64,000 nucleotides of DNA from Flavobacteriales bacterium (GTDB lineage: Bacteria > Bacteroidota > Bacteroidia > UBA10329), in the NCBI GenBank assembly GCA_016124845.1, contig WGMW01000020.1, positions 1 through 64,000 of the forward strand, given 5' to 3'. Below, piece by piece: positions 51,328 to 60,563 of the stretch; position 1 is the stretch's first letter, and each line of letters begins with the position of its first letter. The position numbers and the translations under genes were made by a program. The notes beneath the pieces are model-generated. The model had not been told where the DNA came from, made no database searches, and saw nothing but the letters and a program-made list of their open reading frames with translations.

Positions 51328-52911
51328 ATGAGCGATTCCACATCCAAATGTGTGCTCTCCATCGACCTCGGTTCCAGCGGACCCAAGGTTTCTGTGGTCG
51401 ATCAGAACGGGGATATTCTCGCTACGCGGTCGGGCACGTTCAATAGCATTTATATTAAAGGCGGTGGCGTGGAGCAGGATCCCCACGATTGGTGGGATCA
51501 GATCCTGAAGCTTTCCAAGGAGGTCATTGACGAGTCGGGCACGGCCAAACGCATTGTGGCCATTGGCAACTGTGCACAGTATTTCAGCTCGGTACCCGTG
51601 GATAAAGATGGCAACCCAGTGCATAACGTCATCATGTGGGAAGATTCGCGGTCTGCCAAGCACATCAGCAAAAAGATGGGCGGTTTTCCATCCATATTGG
51701 GGTACAACATTTTCAAGCTGCTCAAGTGGTTGATGTCGGTTGGTATTCCACCAATTCTTTCGGGTGTGGACGGCAGCAGCCACATGCTATGGCTGAAAAA
51801 CGAAATGCCTGAGGTTTGGAAGAAGACCTACAAGGTGATGGAGCCTTCCGATTACATCAACCTGAAGCTGACGGGCAAATTCCAAACGAACGAGAACATC
51901 GGTTTCACCTATGCCATGATCAAAAAGGCAGGGTGGAGCAAAGGCACGTACGACAAAAGCCTCATCAAATTCCTTGGGTTGGATGCGGAGAAGTACCCAG
52001 ACATCGTTCCAGTATGCGACAATCTGGGAAGTCCGAAAAAGGAAGTGATCGATTGCCTCGGCATCTCAGAGGATGTCAGCGTTTTCTCAGGTATGCAGGA
52101 CACCACAGCTTGCATGTTGGGCGGAGGTGCTTTTGACCCAATGGATGCGGTGATCGAGATCGGAACCACGCTCAACACGGGTGTTGTTCTCGACACGCGA
52201 ACCATCGATATTCTGAACGGCATCTATTCTGTGAGCAGTCCAGTTCCTGACAGGTTTATCATGGTGGGCGAGCCTGGAGCGGGCGCCAAGTCGCTCAATT
52301 ACCTGCTGAACAATCTTCTTCGGGTGGAAGACCCACTTTCAAAGATCAATTCAGATTCGCAGGAGCATCACGCGGCCATTGCCGACAGGATGGCTGCGGA
52401 ATCGCCTGTTGGAAGTAATGGGGTTGTTTTCCTTCCTTGGATTTTCGGTTCCACCTTCCCCGAACCCGACACGAACATGCGCGGAGGTTTTATCAACCTC
52501 AGCCCTGAGAATACGCGGCATGATATGATCCGCGCCATTTTCGAATCGTATGCGCTCAACTTCAAATGGGTGCTGGAAACCAAAGAAAAGAGTCTGAAAG
52601 GCAAGATCAAGAAGGTGAATTTTACGGGTGGAGGAGCCATGTGGGAAACCGCTCCTCAGATCTGTGCCGATGCGCTACAGGTCCCAGTTCATCTGATGGA
52701 CCAACCGCGCCAGGCCAACACCAAAGGCATCGCGTTCGTGTGCTTCAACAATCTTGGCATTGTGACCTACGATGAGATGAAGACCAAGCTCAAAGTGAAA
52801 AAGGTCTTCCATCCGCAGAAGGAGAATTTCGAATTCTACGACAAGCGATTGAAGGTTTTCAAGCAGTTGTTCGCGAAGATGCGACCGCTGTATGCTTCGC
52901 TGAATCAGTAG
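51328..52911 (+). CDS. FGGY-family kinase paired with the S1P-lyase-like gene
   Basis: The 527-residue cytosolic kinase has the FGGY fold. It shows the N-terminal phosphate-binding LSIDLGSSGPKVSVVD (about 10-25), catalytic Asp in SGMQDTTACMLGGG, IEIGTTLNTG and the adenosine motif NFTGGGAMWETAPQICADAL. FGGY kinases usually phosphorylate polyols or sugars such as xylulose, glycerol or ribulose. The closest named group by eye is xylulokinase, but substrate residues cannot be fixed. Its gene starts three bases after the S1P-lyase-like gene. That pairing suggests the two act on one substrate route (kinase making, or accepting, a phosphorylated product), which is inference. Confidence 0.82.
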   Translation: MSDSTSKCVLSIDLGSSGPKVSVVDQNGDILATRSGTFNSIYIKGGGVEQDPHDWWDQILKLSKEVIDESGTAKRIVAIGNCAQYFSSVPVDKDGNPVHNVIMWEDSRSAKHISKKMGGFPSILGYNIFKLLKWLMSVGIPPILSGVDGSSHMLWLKNEMPEVWKKTYKVMEPSDYINLKLTGKFQTNENIGFTYAMIKKAGWSKGTYDKSLIKFLGLDAEKYPDIVPVCDNLGSPKKEVIDCLGISEDVSVFSGMQDTTACMLGGGAFDPMDAVIEIGTTLNTGVVLDTRTIDILNGIYSVSSPVPDRFIMVGEPGAGAKSLNYLLNNLLRVEDPLSKINSDSQEHHAAIADRMAAESPVGSNGVVFLPWIFGSTFPEPDTNMRGGFINLSPENTRHDMIRAIFESYALNFKWVLETKEKSLKGKIKKVNFTGGGAMWETAPQICADALQVPVHLMDQPRQANTKGIAFVCFNNLGIVTYDEMKTKLKVKKVFHPQKENFEFYDKRLKVFKQLFAKMRPLYASLNQ

Positions 52912-52917
52912 TAGACA

Positions 52918-53502
52918 ATGAGGTCGTATCTGCTTTTCATCGTTTTCTTAACTATCACCAAGTATGGTTTCTCGCAGGACACCATTCAGGAGTCTTATGA
53001 TGATGTGAATGATTTAAAAGAAAAGCTGGTTCGTGATGAAATAGTGGAGTTAGACTATGTGAATTACGACCTGTCCTATGGTGTAAAAGTTCCAAAGTGG
53101 TTAAACCTAAAGGAAACGGGAGATGATAAATTGTTTGGAGGAACGTTACCGCCTGTCGATGGAATCAAGAATGCGATATTGATAAGTGGGTTTCTAAGGG
53201 ATGAGTTTCCCTCGTTCAAGGAGTTTGAGGACAAGTATTTGACAGGGAATAGATTTGGTCAACCGACCAAGTTTAGCTCTTCACACATTTGGTATGGGCA
53301 AAACCCTTTAGTTCCTATTGAAAACGGTGTAAAGCAACGCGTATTCACGATTTGGAATAATCACGTTTATCACAATCAATTTGTTCTGCTACAAACAAAA
53401 ACGGCTTATCTCTGGATACAATTTACTGCGACCCCCGAAACCTACGAGAAGAACATTGGCAAGTTTGAGGAGTTCCTGGCGGGACTAAGGCTATTAGAAT
53501 AG
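52918..53502 (+). CDS. exported protein of unknown function
   Basis: The 194-residue protein has a signal peptide (MRSYLLFIVFLTITKYGFSQ). The mature part has strands such as LSYGVKVPKWLNLKETG and FVLLQTKTAYLWIQFTATPE, like small exported stress or lipid-binding domains, but I recognise no family. It starts six bases after the FGGY kinase gene and so may be on the same transcript. It is clearly more AT-rich than the kinase, which may mean it was inserted behind it. Tandem 16-bp repeats follow its stop. Confidence 0.58.
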   Translation: MRSYLLFIVFLTITKYGFSQDTIQESYDDVNDLKEKLVRDEIVELDYVNYDLSYGVKVPKWLNLKETGDDKLFGGTLPPVDGIKNAILISGFLRDEFPSFKEFEDKYLTGNRFGQPTKFSSSHIWYGQNPLVPIENGVKQRVFTIWNNHVYHNQFVLLQTKTAYLWIQFTATPETYEKNIGKFEEFLAGLRLLE

Positions 53503-53544
53503 AGAAAGAGCGAATAACCAATTGCTAATTAGAGCGAGTAATTC

Positions 53545-53608
53545 TAATTAACTGGTCAACTAATTAACTGGTCAGCTAATTAACTGGTCAGCTAATTAAC
53601 TGGTCAGC
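53545..53608. repeat. four tandem 16-bp repeats, TAATTAACTGGTCAGC
   Basis: Four consecutive copies of TAATTAACTGGTCA(G/A)C fill 53545-53608; only the first has A in place of G near its end. The last base falls in the stop codon of moxR (53608-53610). A phase of 16 bp with TTAA cores makes a slippage-prone region, and its AT-rich ends could act as convergent terminators, without a clear hairpin. Confidence 0.8.
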
Positions 53609-54579
53609 TATCCCTTAACCAACTCCGCAATGATATCCTCAACGGTAATGCCTTCCGCCTCAGCCTTGTAGTTGCGTACAATGCGGTGGCGGAGAATCGG
53701 CTCAGCCACGGCACGCACATCTGCAATGTCTGGAGAGAACTTCCCGTTGATGGCCGCATGGCACTTGGCACCGATGATGAGGTACTGTGATGCACGTGGA
53801 CCCGCTCCCCAGTTCACATATTCGTTCACTTTTGGTGAGGCGAGTTTGGTGTCAGGCCGCGTGCTGGAAGCCAGTTTCACGGCATACTCATAAACGTTGT
53901 CCGGAACAGGGATTCTGCGAATGAGCTGCTGGAAATACACAATGTCTTCTGCACTTAGAACAGGACTCAACTTCACTTTCTTGTCGGTGGTGGTTAGTTT
54001 CACCACGTTCAATTCCTCTTCGTATGAAGGGTAATCCAACCACACGTTGAACATGAAACGGTCCAACTGCGCTTCGGGCAATGGGTAGGTTCCTTCCTGC
54101 TCGATCGGGTTCTGCGTGGCCAGAACGAAGAACGGATGCGGAAGTTCGTGGCGCGTTCCGCCAGCGGTCACGGCCTCTTCCTGCATGGCTTCCAAAAGGG
54201 CAGCCTGCGTTTTGGGAGGCGTTCGGTTGATCTCATCCGCCAAGATGATATTGGCGAACAACGGACCTTTTACAAATTGAAACTGCCGCTGGTCGTTCAG
54301 AATCTCGGTTCCGATAATGTCTGAAGGCATCAGGTCGGGTGTGAACTGAATACGGCTGTATTTCAGGCCAAGCGCATCGGAAATACTGTTCACTAAAAGC
54401 GTTTTTGCCAATCCAGGAACACCCACCAAGAGGCAATGCCCGTGGCTGAAAATTGAGATCAGCACATTCTTCACCACAGCCTCTTGCCCAACGATGGCCT
54501 TTCCGATCTCGGCTGTCAGATTTTTGTAAGCACCCTGCAGCGCTTCCATTGCTTCTACGTCACTCTTGAATTGTGTCAT
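53608..54579 (-). CDS. MoxR-family AAA+ ATPase
   Basis: The 323-residue cytosolic ATPase is a standard MoxR: Walker A GVPGLAKT (about 53-60), Walker B ILADEINR (about 111-118), sensor 1 in FFVLATQNPIEQEGTYPLPE and the arginine-finger helix LDRFMF. The C-terminal lid carries ASQYLIIGAKCHA. MoxR proteins act as chaperone-like ATPases beside von Willebrand-domain proteins and BatD-like membrane partners. No DUF58 or VWA gene adjoins here to its left. It follows three SurA/parvulin genes on the same strand, but a 117-bp gap with an inverted repeat lies in front, so it may have its own regulation. Confidence 0.88.
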   Translation of the reverse strand: MTQFKSDVEAMEALQGAYKNLTAEIGKAIVGQEAVVKNVLISIFSHGHCLLVGVPGLAKTLLVNSISDALGLKYSRIQFTPDLMPSDIIGTEILNDQRQFQFVKGPLFANIILADEINRTPPKTQAALLEAMQEEAVTAGGTRHELPHPFFVLATQNPIEQEGTYPLPEAQLDRFMFNVWLDYPSYEEELNVVKLTTTDKKVKLSPVLSAEDIVYFQQLIRRIPVPDNVYEYAVKLASSTRPDTKLASPKVNEYVNWGAGPRASQYLIIGAKCHAAINGKFSPDIADVRAVAEPILRHRIVRNYKAEAEGITVEDIIAELVKG

Positions 54580-54597
54580 TTCGTTTCAGTTTATCGA

Positions 54598-54682
54598 GTT
54601 TATAGAGTTGACAGGTTGAAAAGGTCAAGCGGATTGAATCCGTGAAATGCTCTTTGCAGGAGCTCTTGTCAACTTTGTAAAC
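54598..54682. repeat. imperfect inverted repeat between moxR and the SurA-like gene
   Basis: GTTTATAGAGTTGACA (54598-54613) and TGTCAACTTTGTAAAC (54667-54682) pair with two mismatches. Inside lies a small GCTC...GAGC hairpin. It resembles the GTCAACTTT hairpins at 2881 and 11582. It could be an attenuator or processing site in the leftward operon. Confidence 0.5.
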
Positions 54683-54696
54683 TGATCTTCATTTCA

Positions 54697-56046
54697 CTAT
54701 TTCTTCTCCCATCGATGCGCAAACGGACAGTCCTGATACGCTGCATCGATCTTTACATACGTTTCTGCCGCCTTGTCGTTGATCCACTTTTCGATGGTCT
54801 TATTTTTCTTCTCGGCCAATGCCGCCTGTTGGATCTTCTGGTAATCGTCCTTCAGATTGGCCACATGCGGCTCGGTCTTACTCTTCAGAAAGAAGAGGTT
54901 GTAGGCTTCTTTTCCATCAGGAGATTGGGTCTTTACCGCCTTGGAAATATCCCCAGGTTTCATGTTCTCCACCGTAAGGAAAAGACGCTGATCGATGGAA
55001 CCCAACTGATCCATTTGGAAGGTGGTGGCGCCCGTCATCGGGTTGAACATCATTCCGCCATTGATCTTGGTTTCCTCATCGTCCGAAAACTTTTCTGCGG
55101 CCTGCGCAAAGGTCATTTTCTTCTCCTGAATGAGCTCATAAACGCTGTCAAGGAAAACGCGTGCACGTTCCAGATCCTCAGGAGATGTTTTGGCACGAAC
55201 CAGAATGTGACGCACATTGATCTGCTCACCGCGTCTTTCCAGCATCTCCACGAAGTGGTAACCGTAGCTGGTTTCGAAAACCTCAGACACTGAATCTTCC
55301 TTGAGGCTGAACGCCACCGCATCGAATTCGGGAACCATCATTCCGCGTGTAAAGAATCCGAGGTCGCCACCATTTTTGGAGGAACCAGGATCTTCTGAAT
55401 AAAGAATGGCCAATGCACGGAAGCTTTCTCCGTCCAAAACGCGCTGACGAAGCTCCTCTGCTTTGGCGCGGGCTGCCTCCTTCTGCGCTTTGGTAACTGC
55501 TGGCCTGCGCATGATGCGGCCCAGTTCAATTTCCGTGTTGATGTAAGGCAAACTGTCCTTTGGTATCTTGCTGAAGTAGGCGCGCGTCTCTGCTGGAGTT
55601 ACTTTGATGTCACCTGTGATCTTCGTTTGCATGCGCTGCGTCAGCAACTGCTCTTTGATCATCTCACGGAACTCATCCTTGATCTCCAGGATCGACTTCT
55701 CGTAATACTCTTCCAGTTTCTCTTTGGAACCGAGCTGAGAGATGAAATACTCCAATCTGCGGTTCAATTCGTCTTCCACATCCCCGTCCGAGATCTCCAA
55801 ACTGTCCACTTTGGAGCGGTGCAGCAGCAAGTTGCCGTAAAGCAATTCCTCAAACATGATGCAACGGCTGTCATCGTTCGGCTCGTAGCCTTGCGAAAGC
55901 ATTTGCAGGTATTGCGTTTCCAGTTCGGATTGCAACGTGATGCTACCGCCAACAACAGCAATGACGCGGTCGATGGACTGGCCTTCCTGCGCCATGCTTA
56001 CCAGCGTGGCGGCAACGAAAAGAAGGGTCAGGAAAGCGTTTCTCAT
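54697..56046 (-). CDS. SurA-like periplasmic peptidyl-prolyl isomerase
   Basis: The 449-residue exported protein has a signal peptide (MRNAFLTLLFVAATLVSMAQ). A SurA-type N-domain (about 25-165) follows, then two parvulin domains. The first (about 172-275) has LGRIMRRPAV and GGDLGFFTRGMMVPEFDAVA, the second (about 277-380) VRHILVRAKTSPEDLERA and INGGMMFNPMTG. SurA chaperones unfolded outer-membrane proteins through the periplasm. It comes last of three related genes (58936 to 54697) with gaps of 6 and 1 bases, a single operon for barrel-protein folding. Confidence 0.88.
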   Translation of the reverse strand: MRNAFLTLLFVAATLVSMAQEGQSIDRVIAVVGGSITLQSELETQYLQMLSQGYEPNDDSRCIMFEELLYGNLLLHRSKVDSLEISDGDVEDELNRRLEYFISQLGSKEKLEEYYEKSILEIKDEFREMIKEQLLTQRMQTKITGDIKVTPAETRAYFSKIPKDSLPYINTEIELGRIMRRPAVTKAQKEAARAKAEELRQRVLDGESFRALAILYSEDPGSSKNGGDLGFFTRGMMVPEFDAVAFSLKEDSVSEVFETSYGYHFVEMLERRGEQINVRHILVRAKTSPEDLERARVFLDSVYELIQEKKMTFAQAAEKFSDDEETKINGGMMFNPMTGATTFQMDQLGSIDQRLFLTVENMKPGDISKAVKTQSPDGKEAYNLFFLKSKTEPHVANLKDDYQKIQQAALAEKKNKTIEKWINDKAAETYVKIDAAYQDCPFAHRWEKK

Positions 56047-56047
56047 A

Positions 56048-56905
56048 TCAGTTGTTCAGTATTTCGAATTCGTTTTTCGAGACCGCATCGTCAAAAATGT
56101 CACGTTCAAGTTTTTGCACCAACTCCAGTTTGCGCTGGTTCAAAATTATGTTTCTGATGTTCTGCTCTTCAAACTCGATCGGTGAAACCGAGTTCTTGTA
56201 CTTGATCTCTCGCACATCCATCATGTAATGCGCTGTAGAATCCGACAAATAAGCAAAGTTGTAAGAAGAGAAATAGTTGAGGTTGATGTAGGAAGTTTTG
56301 GGCAGCAGGCCCATCAGTTCTGTGAACGGAACCCATTGCTGATCGTTGAGGTGGAATGCTTTTGCGTGTTGCGTGCAGAATTCCTCCAGTTCCTCTCGGT
56401 CTTCAGTTTTTTCAGATCGCACAAGCTTTTTCACTTTCTCCACATCTTTCGAGTTCTCCGCAAGCTTCACGAACACGGCTCTTGCAATGTTGTCCTGTAA
56501 CTCGAAATTCTGCTTGTTATTGTTGTAGTATTCCTCAATTTGCTGCTTGGTCACGTTGGTGTCCAATCGCTGCTTGATGAGTTGGTTCTCGTACTGGTAA
56601 ATGATCAGCGACCTGCGGTACTCTTCCAACTGCTTGGTCACATCCTTGTCGGCTTCCTTCAGGTTCAGTTCGGCCTTGTCAAGCAGCAGCATCTGTGTAG
56701 CCCAGTTCTTGATGAAGCTGTTGGCGAAGGTGGTGCTGTCATCTGGCGTGAGGTTGGCAGGGAGTACAGCTTTCAGTTCATCAAGGTATAGTTTGTGTTC
56801 TTTGGCGCGCGCTACCACAGGGCGTTCTTCCTCCTTTTTAAAAAGACCACACCCCACTACAAAAAGCAGCAGGGTGAGAGCATATACGGTTCGGGTATGG
56901 CGCAA
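56048..56905 (-). CDS. SurA-like lipoprotein lacking a parvulin domain
   Basis: The 285-residue protein is a lipoprotein (MRHTRTVYALTLLLFVVGCG, lipobox VVGC). Its body is a helical chaperone-like domain (AKEHKLYLDELKAVLPANL, FANSFIKNWATQMLLLDKAE) of the SurA_N type. The GGDLG-type parvulin motif is absent, and the region where it would sit holds VPFTELMGLLPK instead. It likely keeps chaperone but not isomerase activity. It lies between the two parvulin genes with gaps of 1 and 6 bases and probably works with them at the outer membrane. Confidence 0.72.
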   Translation of the reverse strand: MRHTRTVYALTLLLFVVGCGLFKKEEERPVVARAKEHKLYLDELKAVLPANLTPDDSTTFANSFIKNWATQMLLLDKAELNLKEADKDVTKQLEEYRRSLIIYQYENQLIKQRLDTNVTKQQIEEYYNNNKQNFELQDNIARAVFVKLAENSKDVEKVKKLVRSEKTEDREELEEFCTQHAKAFHLNDQQWVPFTELMGLLPKTSYINLNYFSSYNFAYLSDSTAHYMMDVREIKYKNSVSPIEFEEQNIRNIILNQRKLELVQKLERDIFDDAVSKNEFEILNN

Positions 56906-56911
56906 AATGGC

Positions 56912-58936
56912 TTATTTGATCTGCTTGAGCAGGTCGCGGTTGGCGCTGAACTTGTACTTGTTGCGCAACTCATCGATCCACTCTTTCTCCAAGTAATTCT
57001 GGTACTCGGCCGTTACAAGTCCGCGAGCTTCTTTTAGCGATTTCGGTGCTGGTTTCAACACTTCTTTCACCAGTACGAAAACCTTGTTGTTGTCCTCGTC
57101 AAACGGACCGTAAAGCCCTTTTTTCCATTCCACTTTGCTTAATAGCGGCTCGTCATTCTCTTCATATTTATCGGCCTCTGCACGAAGATTGAGCTGCGAG
57201 TTGGCGTTGAATGTTTTCAGGATCTCCTCACGGTTCGGGCTTCCTTTCTTGGCCGTTTTCTCCAGCTCCTTCTTAAGCGGTTCCAAGATGGAATCGTTCT
57301 GAACATGATAGATCTCGGCATCCAAGCGCTTGCCCCACATGAATTTGTCTTTGTTCTTTTCGTGGAAAGCCTTCAGCCCAGCGGTATCTTTTACCGCTTT
57401 AGACCATACTTTCTGGTCGGTGAGGTCGAACAGCAGGATTCCATCACGGTATTCCTTCAAAAGTGCCTTGTATTCAGGATGCTTTTCAGGAAGCTTACTC
57501 TCCTCGTATGCCAACAGACTTTCATCCACGTATTGGTTGTACATGCCGTTCATGATCATGCGAAGGTCTTCGGGTCTTCTTCGCACCTGATGACTTTCCA
57601 TGTAGTTGGCAAAATCACCTTGCGTGTATTTCTTATCTCCAATGGAGAAAAGCATTACATCAAGTTTAGCTGATGGATCCACTTTCCACTTTCCTTCAAT
57701 AAGTGTAGAGTCAAGTAGGGCGGCTACCGCATCTATTGCCTTGTTGTTCTCCTTGAATCCGTAATCTTTCTTCACGCGGTTCAAAACAGAAGTCTTGCTC
57801 ATTTCAGAGCGGCTGTCCTTGGCAACTTTCACCCGAAGTTCTTTTTCCATGTCCTCCATGGAAGGAACAGGGTAACGCTCAAGTCGTTTGATGATGTGCC
57901 AGCCGTAGTCCGTTAGAATCGGTTCGGAGATGTCTCCGTCTTTTTTCAAAGCGAATGCGGCCTCTTCAAATTCAGGAACCATTCTACCCGTACCGAAACG
58001 TGGCAGTTCGCCTCCTTTGGCCGAAGAACCTCGGTCCTCAGAGTATTTCTTAGCAAGGTCTTCGAAGTTTTCGCCTTTGTCGAGAAGGGCTTTCACTTCC
58101 ATTATCTTCTCCTGGGCCTTTTTATTCGTTTCACGAGCCTCTTCTATTTGTTTCTTCAGCTCTGCAAGTTCCATTTCAGACTTATTCTTCATTTCACTCT
58201 CGGAAGGCTCTTTTGCGGTTTTGATCATGATGTGTGCCGCTCTGATGTCGCCTGGCGCTTCACGGTTTCCGGTCACTTTAAGGATGTGGTAACCGAATCG
58301 AGTCCGCACAGGCATGCTGATCTGACCCACAGGTGTATTGTACGCAGCCGTTTCAAATGGATAGACCATACGCAAAACGGAGAACCAACCGAGGTCACCG
58401 CCATTGTCTTTTGCAGAAGGGTCTTCGGAGTTCTTTCTGGCAATAGCCGCAAAATCACCCTTCAATGCAGCTTTGCGCAGTTCCATGATCTTATTGTATG
58501 CAGCTAACGTGTCCTTCGGCAAGGCATCTGGACCTACCTTGATAAGAATATGGCTGGCGCGGATGTCTTTCAACGAACGCTCGTACGCTTCCTTCACCAG
58601 TTTTTCGGTCACTTCCTTATCGGTGAGGTAAGGTTTGGCCAATTGCTTCTGGTAGCCTTTCAGTTCTTCTACGAACTTCTTCACCGTGTCCAACCCCATA
58701 GCTTCCGCTTCGCGGACCTTTAATCGGAAATTGATATAGAGTTCCAAGTAGTCTTCGAGGTCTTTCTGATCTACAACCTCATCGCGGTTGTTCTTTTTGT
58801 AAACCGCTTCAAATTCAGAAAGCGTTGTGGGCTGGCCGTCAACCGTCAATAGAACAGGGTCTTTTTGTGCAAAAACATTCACACTACCGATGAATGCGGT
58901 CAAAAGCAGCGCAGTTTGTAAGAAATTGTTCTTCAT
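56912..58936 (-). CDS. double-parvulin periplasmic peptidyl-prolyl isomerase
   Basis: The 674-residue exported protein begins with a signal peptide (NNFLQTALLLTAFIGSVNVFAQ, about 22). Two parvulin domains follow: ASHILIKVGPD...GGDLGWFSVLRMVYPFE (about 130-235) and RAAHIMIKTAKEP...GGELPRFGTGRMVPEFE (about 240-365). The C-terminal half (about 380-670) is helical and charged. It is the first gene of a three-gene chaperone operon and lies 65 bases downstream of guaB on the same strand. It probably assists folding of envelope proteins. Confidence 0.85.
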   Translation of the reverse strand: MKNNFLQTALLLTAFIGSVNVFAQKDPVLLTVDGQPTTLSEFEAVYKKNNRDEVVDQKDLEDYLELYINFRLKVREAEAMGLDTVKKFVEELKGYQKQLAKPYLTDKEVTEKLVKEAYERSLKDIRASHILIKVGPDALPKDTLAAYNKIMELRKAALKGDFAAIARKNSEDPSAKDNGGDLGWFSVLRMVYPFETAAYNTPVGQISMPVRTRFGYHILKVTGNREAPGDIRAAHIMIKTAKEPSESEMKNKSEMELAELKKQIEEARETNKKAQEKIMEVKALLDKGENFEDLAKKYSEDRGSSAKGGELPRFGTGRMVPEFEEAAFALKKDGDISEPILTDYGWHIIKRLERYPVPSMEDMEKELRVKVAKDSRSEMSKTSVLNRVKKDYGFKENNKAIDAVAALLDSTLIEGKWKVDPSAKLDVMLFSIGDKKYTQGDFANYMESHQVRRRPEDLRMIMNGMYNQYVDESLLAYEESKLPEKHPEYKALLKEYRDGILLFDLTDQKVWSKAVKDTAGLKAFHEKNKDKFMWGKRLDAEIYHVQNDSILEPLKKELEKTAKKGSPNREEILKTFNANSQLNLRAEADKYEENDEPLLSKVEWKKGLYGPFDEDNNKVFVLVKEVLKPAPKSLKEARGLVTAEYQNYLEKEWIDELRNKYKFSANRDLLKQIK

Positions 58937-59001
58937 GATGTTGTTATGTTACGTTATGCGGGTGGCAAAAATAGAAATTCATCCATGCGAAAACCGCCTT
59001 G

Positions 59002-60471
59002 CTACGGACTGTAGTTCGGTGCTTCGCTGGTTATGGTCACGCCATGCGGATGACTCTCTCTGAAACCAGCAGGAGATATCTTGATGAACTTGGCGTTCTG
59101 AAGGTCGGTGATGGTTTTGGCACCACAGTAACCCATTCCGGCCCGAAGACCACCAACGATCTGGTACATCACTTCGGTCAACGTTCCTTTGTAAGGCACA
59201 CGGCCTACGATTCCTTCCGGTACCAGTTTCTTCACATCATCCTCTGCATCTTGGAAGTAGCGGTCTTTCGAACCTTTCTGCATGGCTTCCAGCGAACCCA
59301 TACCACGGTAGGTTTTGAACTTTCTTCCTTCCAGAATGACGGTGCGGCCGGGAGATTCCTCCGTTCCCGCAAACATGCTTCCGGCCATCACCACATCGCC
59401 ACCGGCCACAATAGCCTTTACAATATCTCCTGTGAATTTGATACCGCCATCCGCAATCACGGGAACTCCGGTTCCTTTCAACGCGTTGGCCACATCCATT
59501 ACAGCGGTAAGCTGCGGAACACCCACACCTGCAATGACCCGCGTAGTGCAGATGGATCCAGGGCCGATGCCCACTTTTACCGCATCTGCCCCATGCTCAA
59601 CGAGCATTTTCGCGGCATCTGCTGTGGCAATATTTCCCACCACCACTTGCAGGTCTGGAAACGCATCCTTAGCTGTTTTCAGCGCAGTTAGAACTCCCTT
59701 TGAATGTCCGTGAGCAGTATCAATAATAATGGCGTCAACACCCACATTGGCCAGCGCAGTAACGCGATCAAGCATGTCGGGAGTTACACCGACAGCCGCT
59801 GCTACGCGCAAACGACCGAGGTCATCTTTGCATGCATTCGGGCGGAGTTTGGTTTTGATGAGGTCTTTGTACGTGATGAGACCGACCAGTTTGTAGTTCT
59901 TGTCAACTACTGGAAGTTTCTCAATTCGGTGTTTTTGAAGGATTGCTTCGGTCTTGGCAATATCCTGAACCTCGGTGGTTGTGATCAATCCTTCGGAGGT
60001 CATCAGTTCGCTGATCGGGCGCTTCATGTTCTTCTCAAAACGCAGGTCGCGGTTGGTGATGATGCCGACCAGTTTGTGGTTGTCATCCACCACTGGAATA
60101 CCACCGATCTTGTATTCGGCCATCATGCTCTCCGCATCTCCGACCAACGCATCAGCTTTCAGCGTTACGGGGTCGAGGATCATTCCGCTTTCGGCACGTT
60201 TCACCTTCCGCACCTCCAAGGCCTGCTGCTCAATGGTCATGTTCTTATGAATGACCCCGATTCCGCCTTCCTGCGCAATGGCAATGGCCATGGCCGCTTC
60301 GGTCACGGTGTCCATCGCGGCAGACACGATAGGAACGTTGATCTTGATGTTTCGGGTGAACTTGCTGGCGATATTCACATCGCGCGGCATCACTTCAGAA
60401 TAGGCTGGAACTAAGAGGACATCGTCATAGGTAAGTCCCTCTCCCTGGAACTTTTCTGGGTCTAACGACAT
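59002..60471 (-). CDS. guaB: IMP dehydrogenase
   Basis: The 489-residue enzyme oxidises IMP to XMP, the committed step of GTP synthesis. It has DDVLLVPAYSEVMPRDV at the start, the two inserted CBS domains (about 95-205, with GGIPVVDDNHKLVGIITNRD), the catalytic Cys in GIGPGSICTTR and the flap TYRGMGSLEAM. I use the ATG at 60471 since the longer frame to 60540 crosses the promoter. It is separated from the chaperone operon by 65 bases and diverges from the lipoprotein gene at 60599, with promoters facing outwards in the gap. Confidence 0.95.
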   Translation of the reverse strand: MSLDPEKFQGEGLTYDDVLLVPAYSEVMPRDVNIASKFTRNIKINVPIVSAAMDTVTEAAMAIAIAQEGGIGVIHKNMTIEQQALEVRKVKRAESGMILDPVTLKADALVGDAESMMAEYKIGGIPVVDDNHKLVGIITNRDLRFEKNMKRPISELMTSEGLITTTEVQDIAKTEAILQKHRIEKLPVVDKNYKLVGLITYKDLIKTKLRPNACKDDLGRLRVAAAVGVTPDMLDRVTALANVGVDAIIIDTAHGHSKGVLTALKTAKDAFPDLQVVVGNIATADAAKMLVEHGADAVKVGIGPGSICTTRVIAGVGVPQLTAVMDVANALKGTGVPVIADGGIKFTGDIVKAIVAGGDVVMAGSMFAGTEESPGRTVILEGRKFKTYRGMGSLEAMQKGSKDRYFQDAEDDVKKLVPEGIVGRVPYKGTLTEVMYQIVGGLRAGMGYCGAKTITDLQNAKFIKISPAGFRESHPHGVTITSEAPNYSP

Positions 60472-60505
60472 GGGCGAATTTTTATCGTTGCGAATAAAAT
60501 TCGTG

Positions 60506-60533
60506 CAAAGGTAGAAATATAACCCGCCTCCAA
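60506..60533 (-). promoter_or_regulatory. guaB promoter
   Basis: On the minus strand TTG (60531-60533) is 17 bases before TACCTTTG (60506-60513), an exact TAnnTTTG. The start site would fall near 60499, giving a leader of about 28 bases. Confidence 0.65.
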
Positions 60534-60563
60534 GGTGCAATTAACACTCTTTTGCACCGCTGT

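Noticed and set aside
53545-53608. Short CRISPR-like array
   Set aside because: The four units are contiguous with no spacers and no cas genes, so they are a simple tandem repeat.
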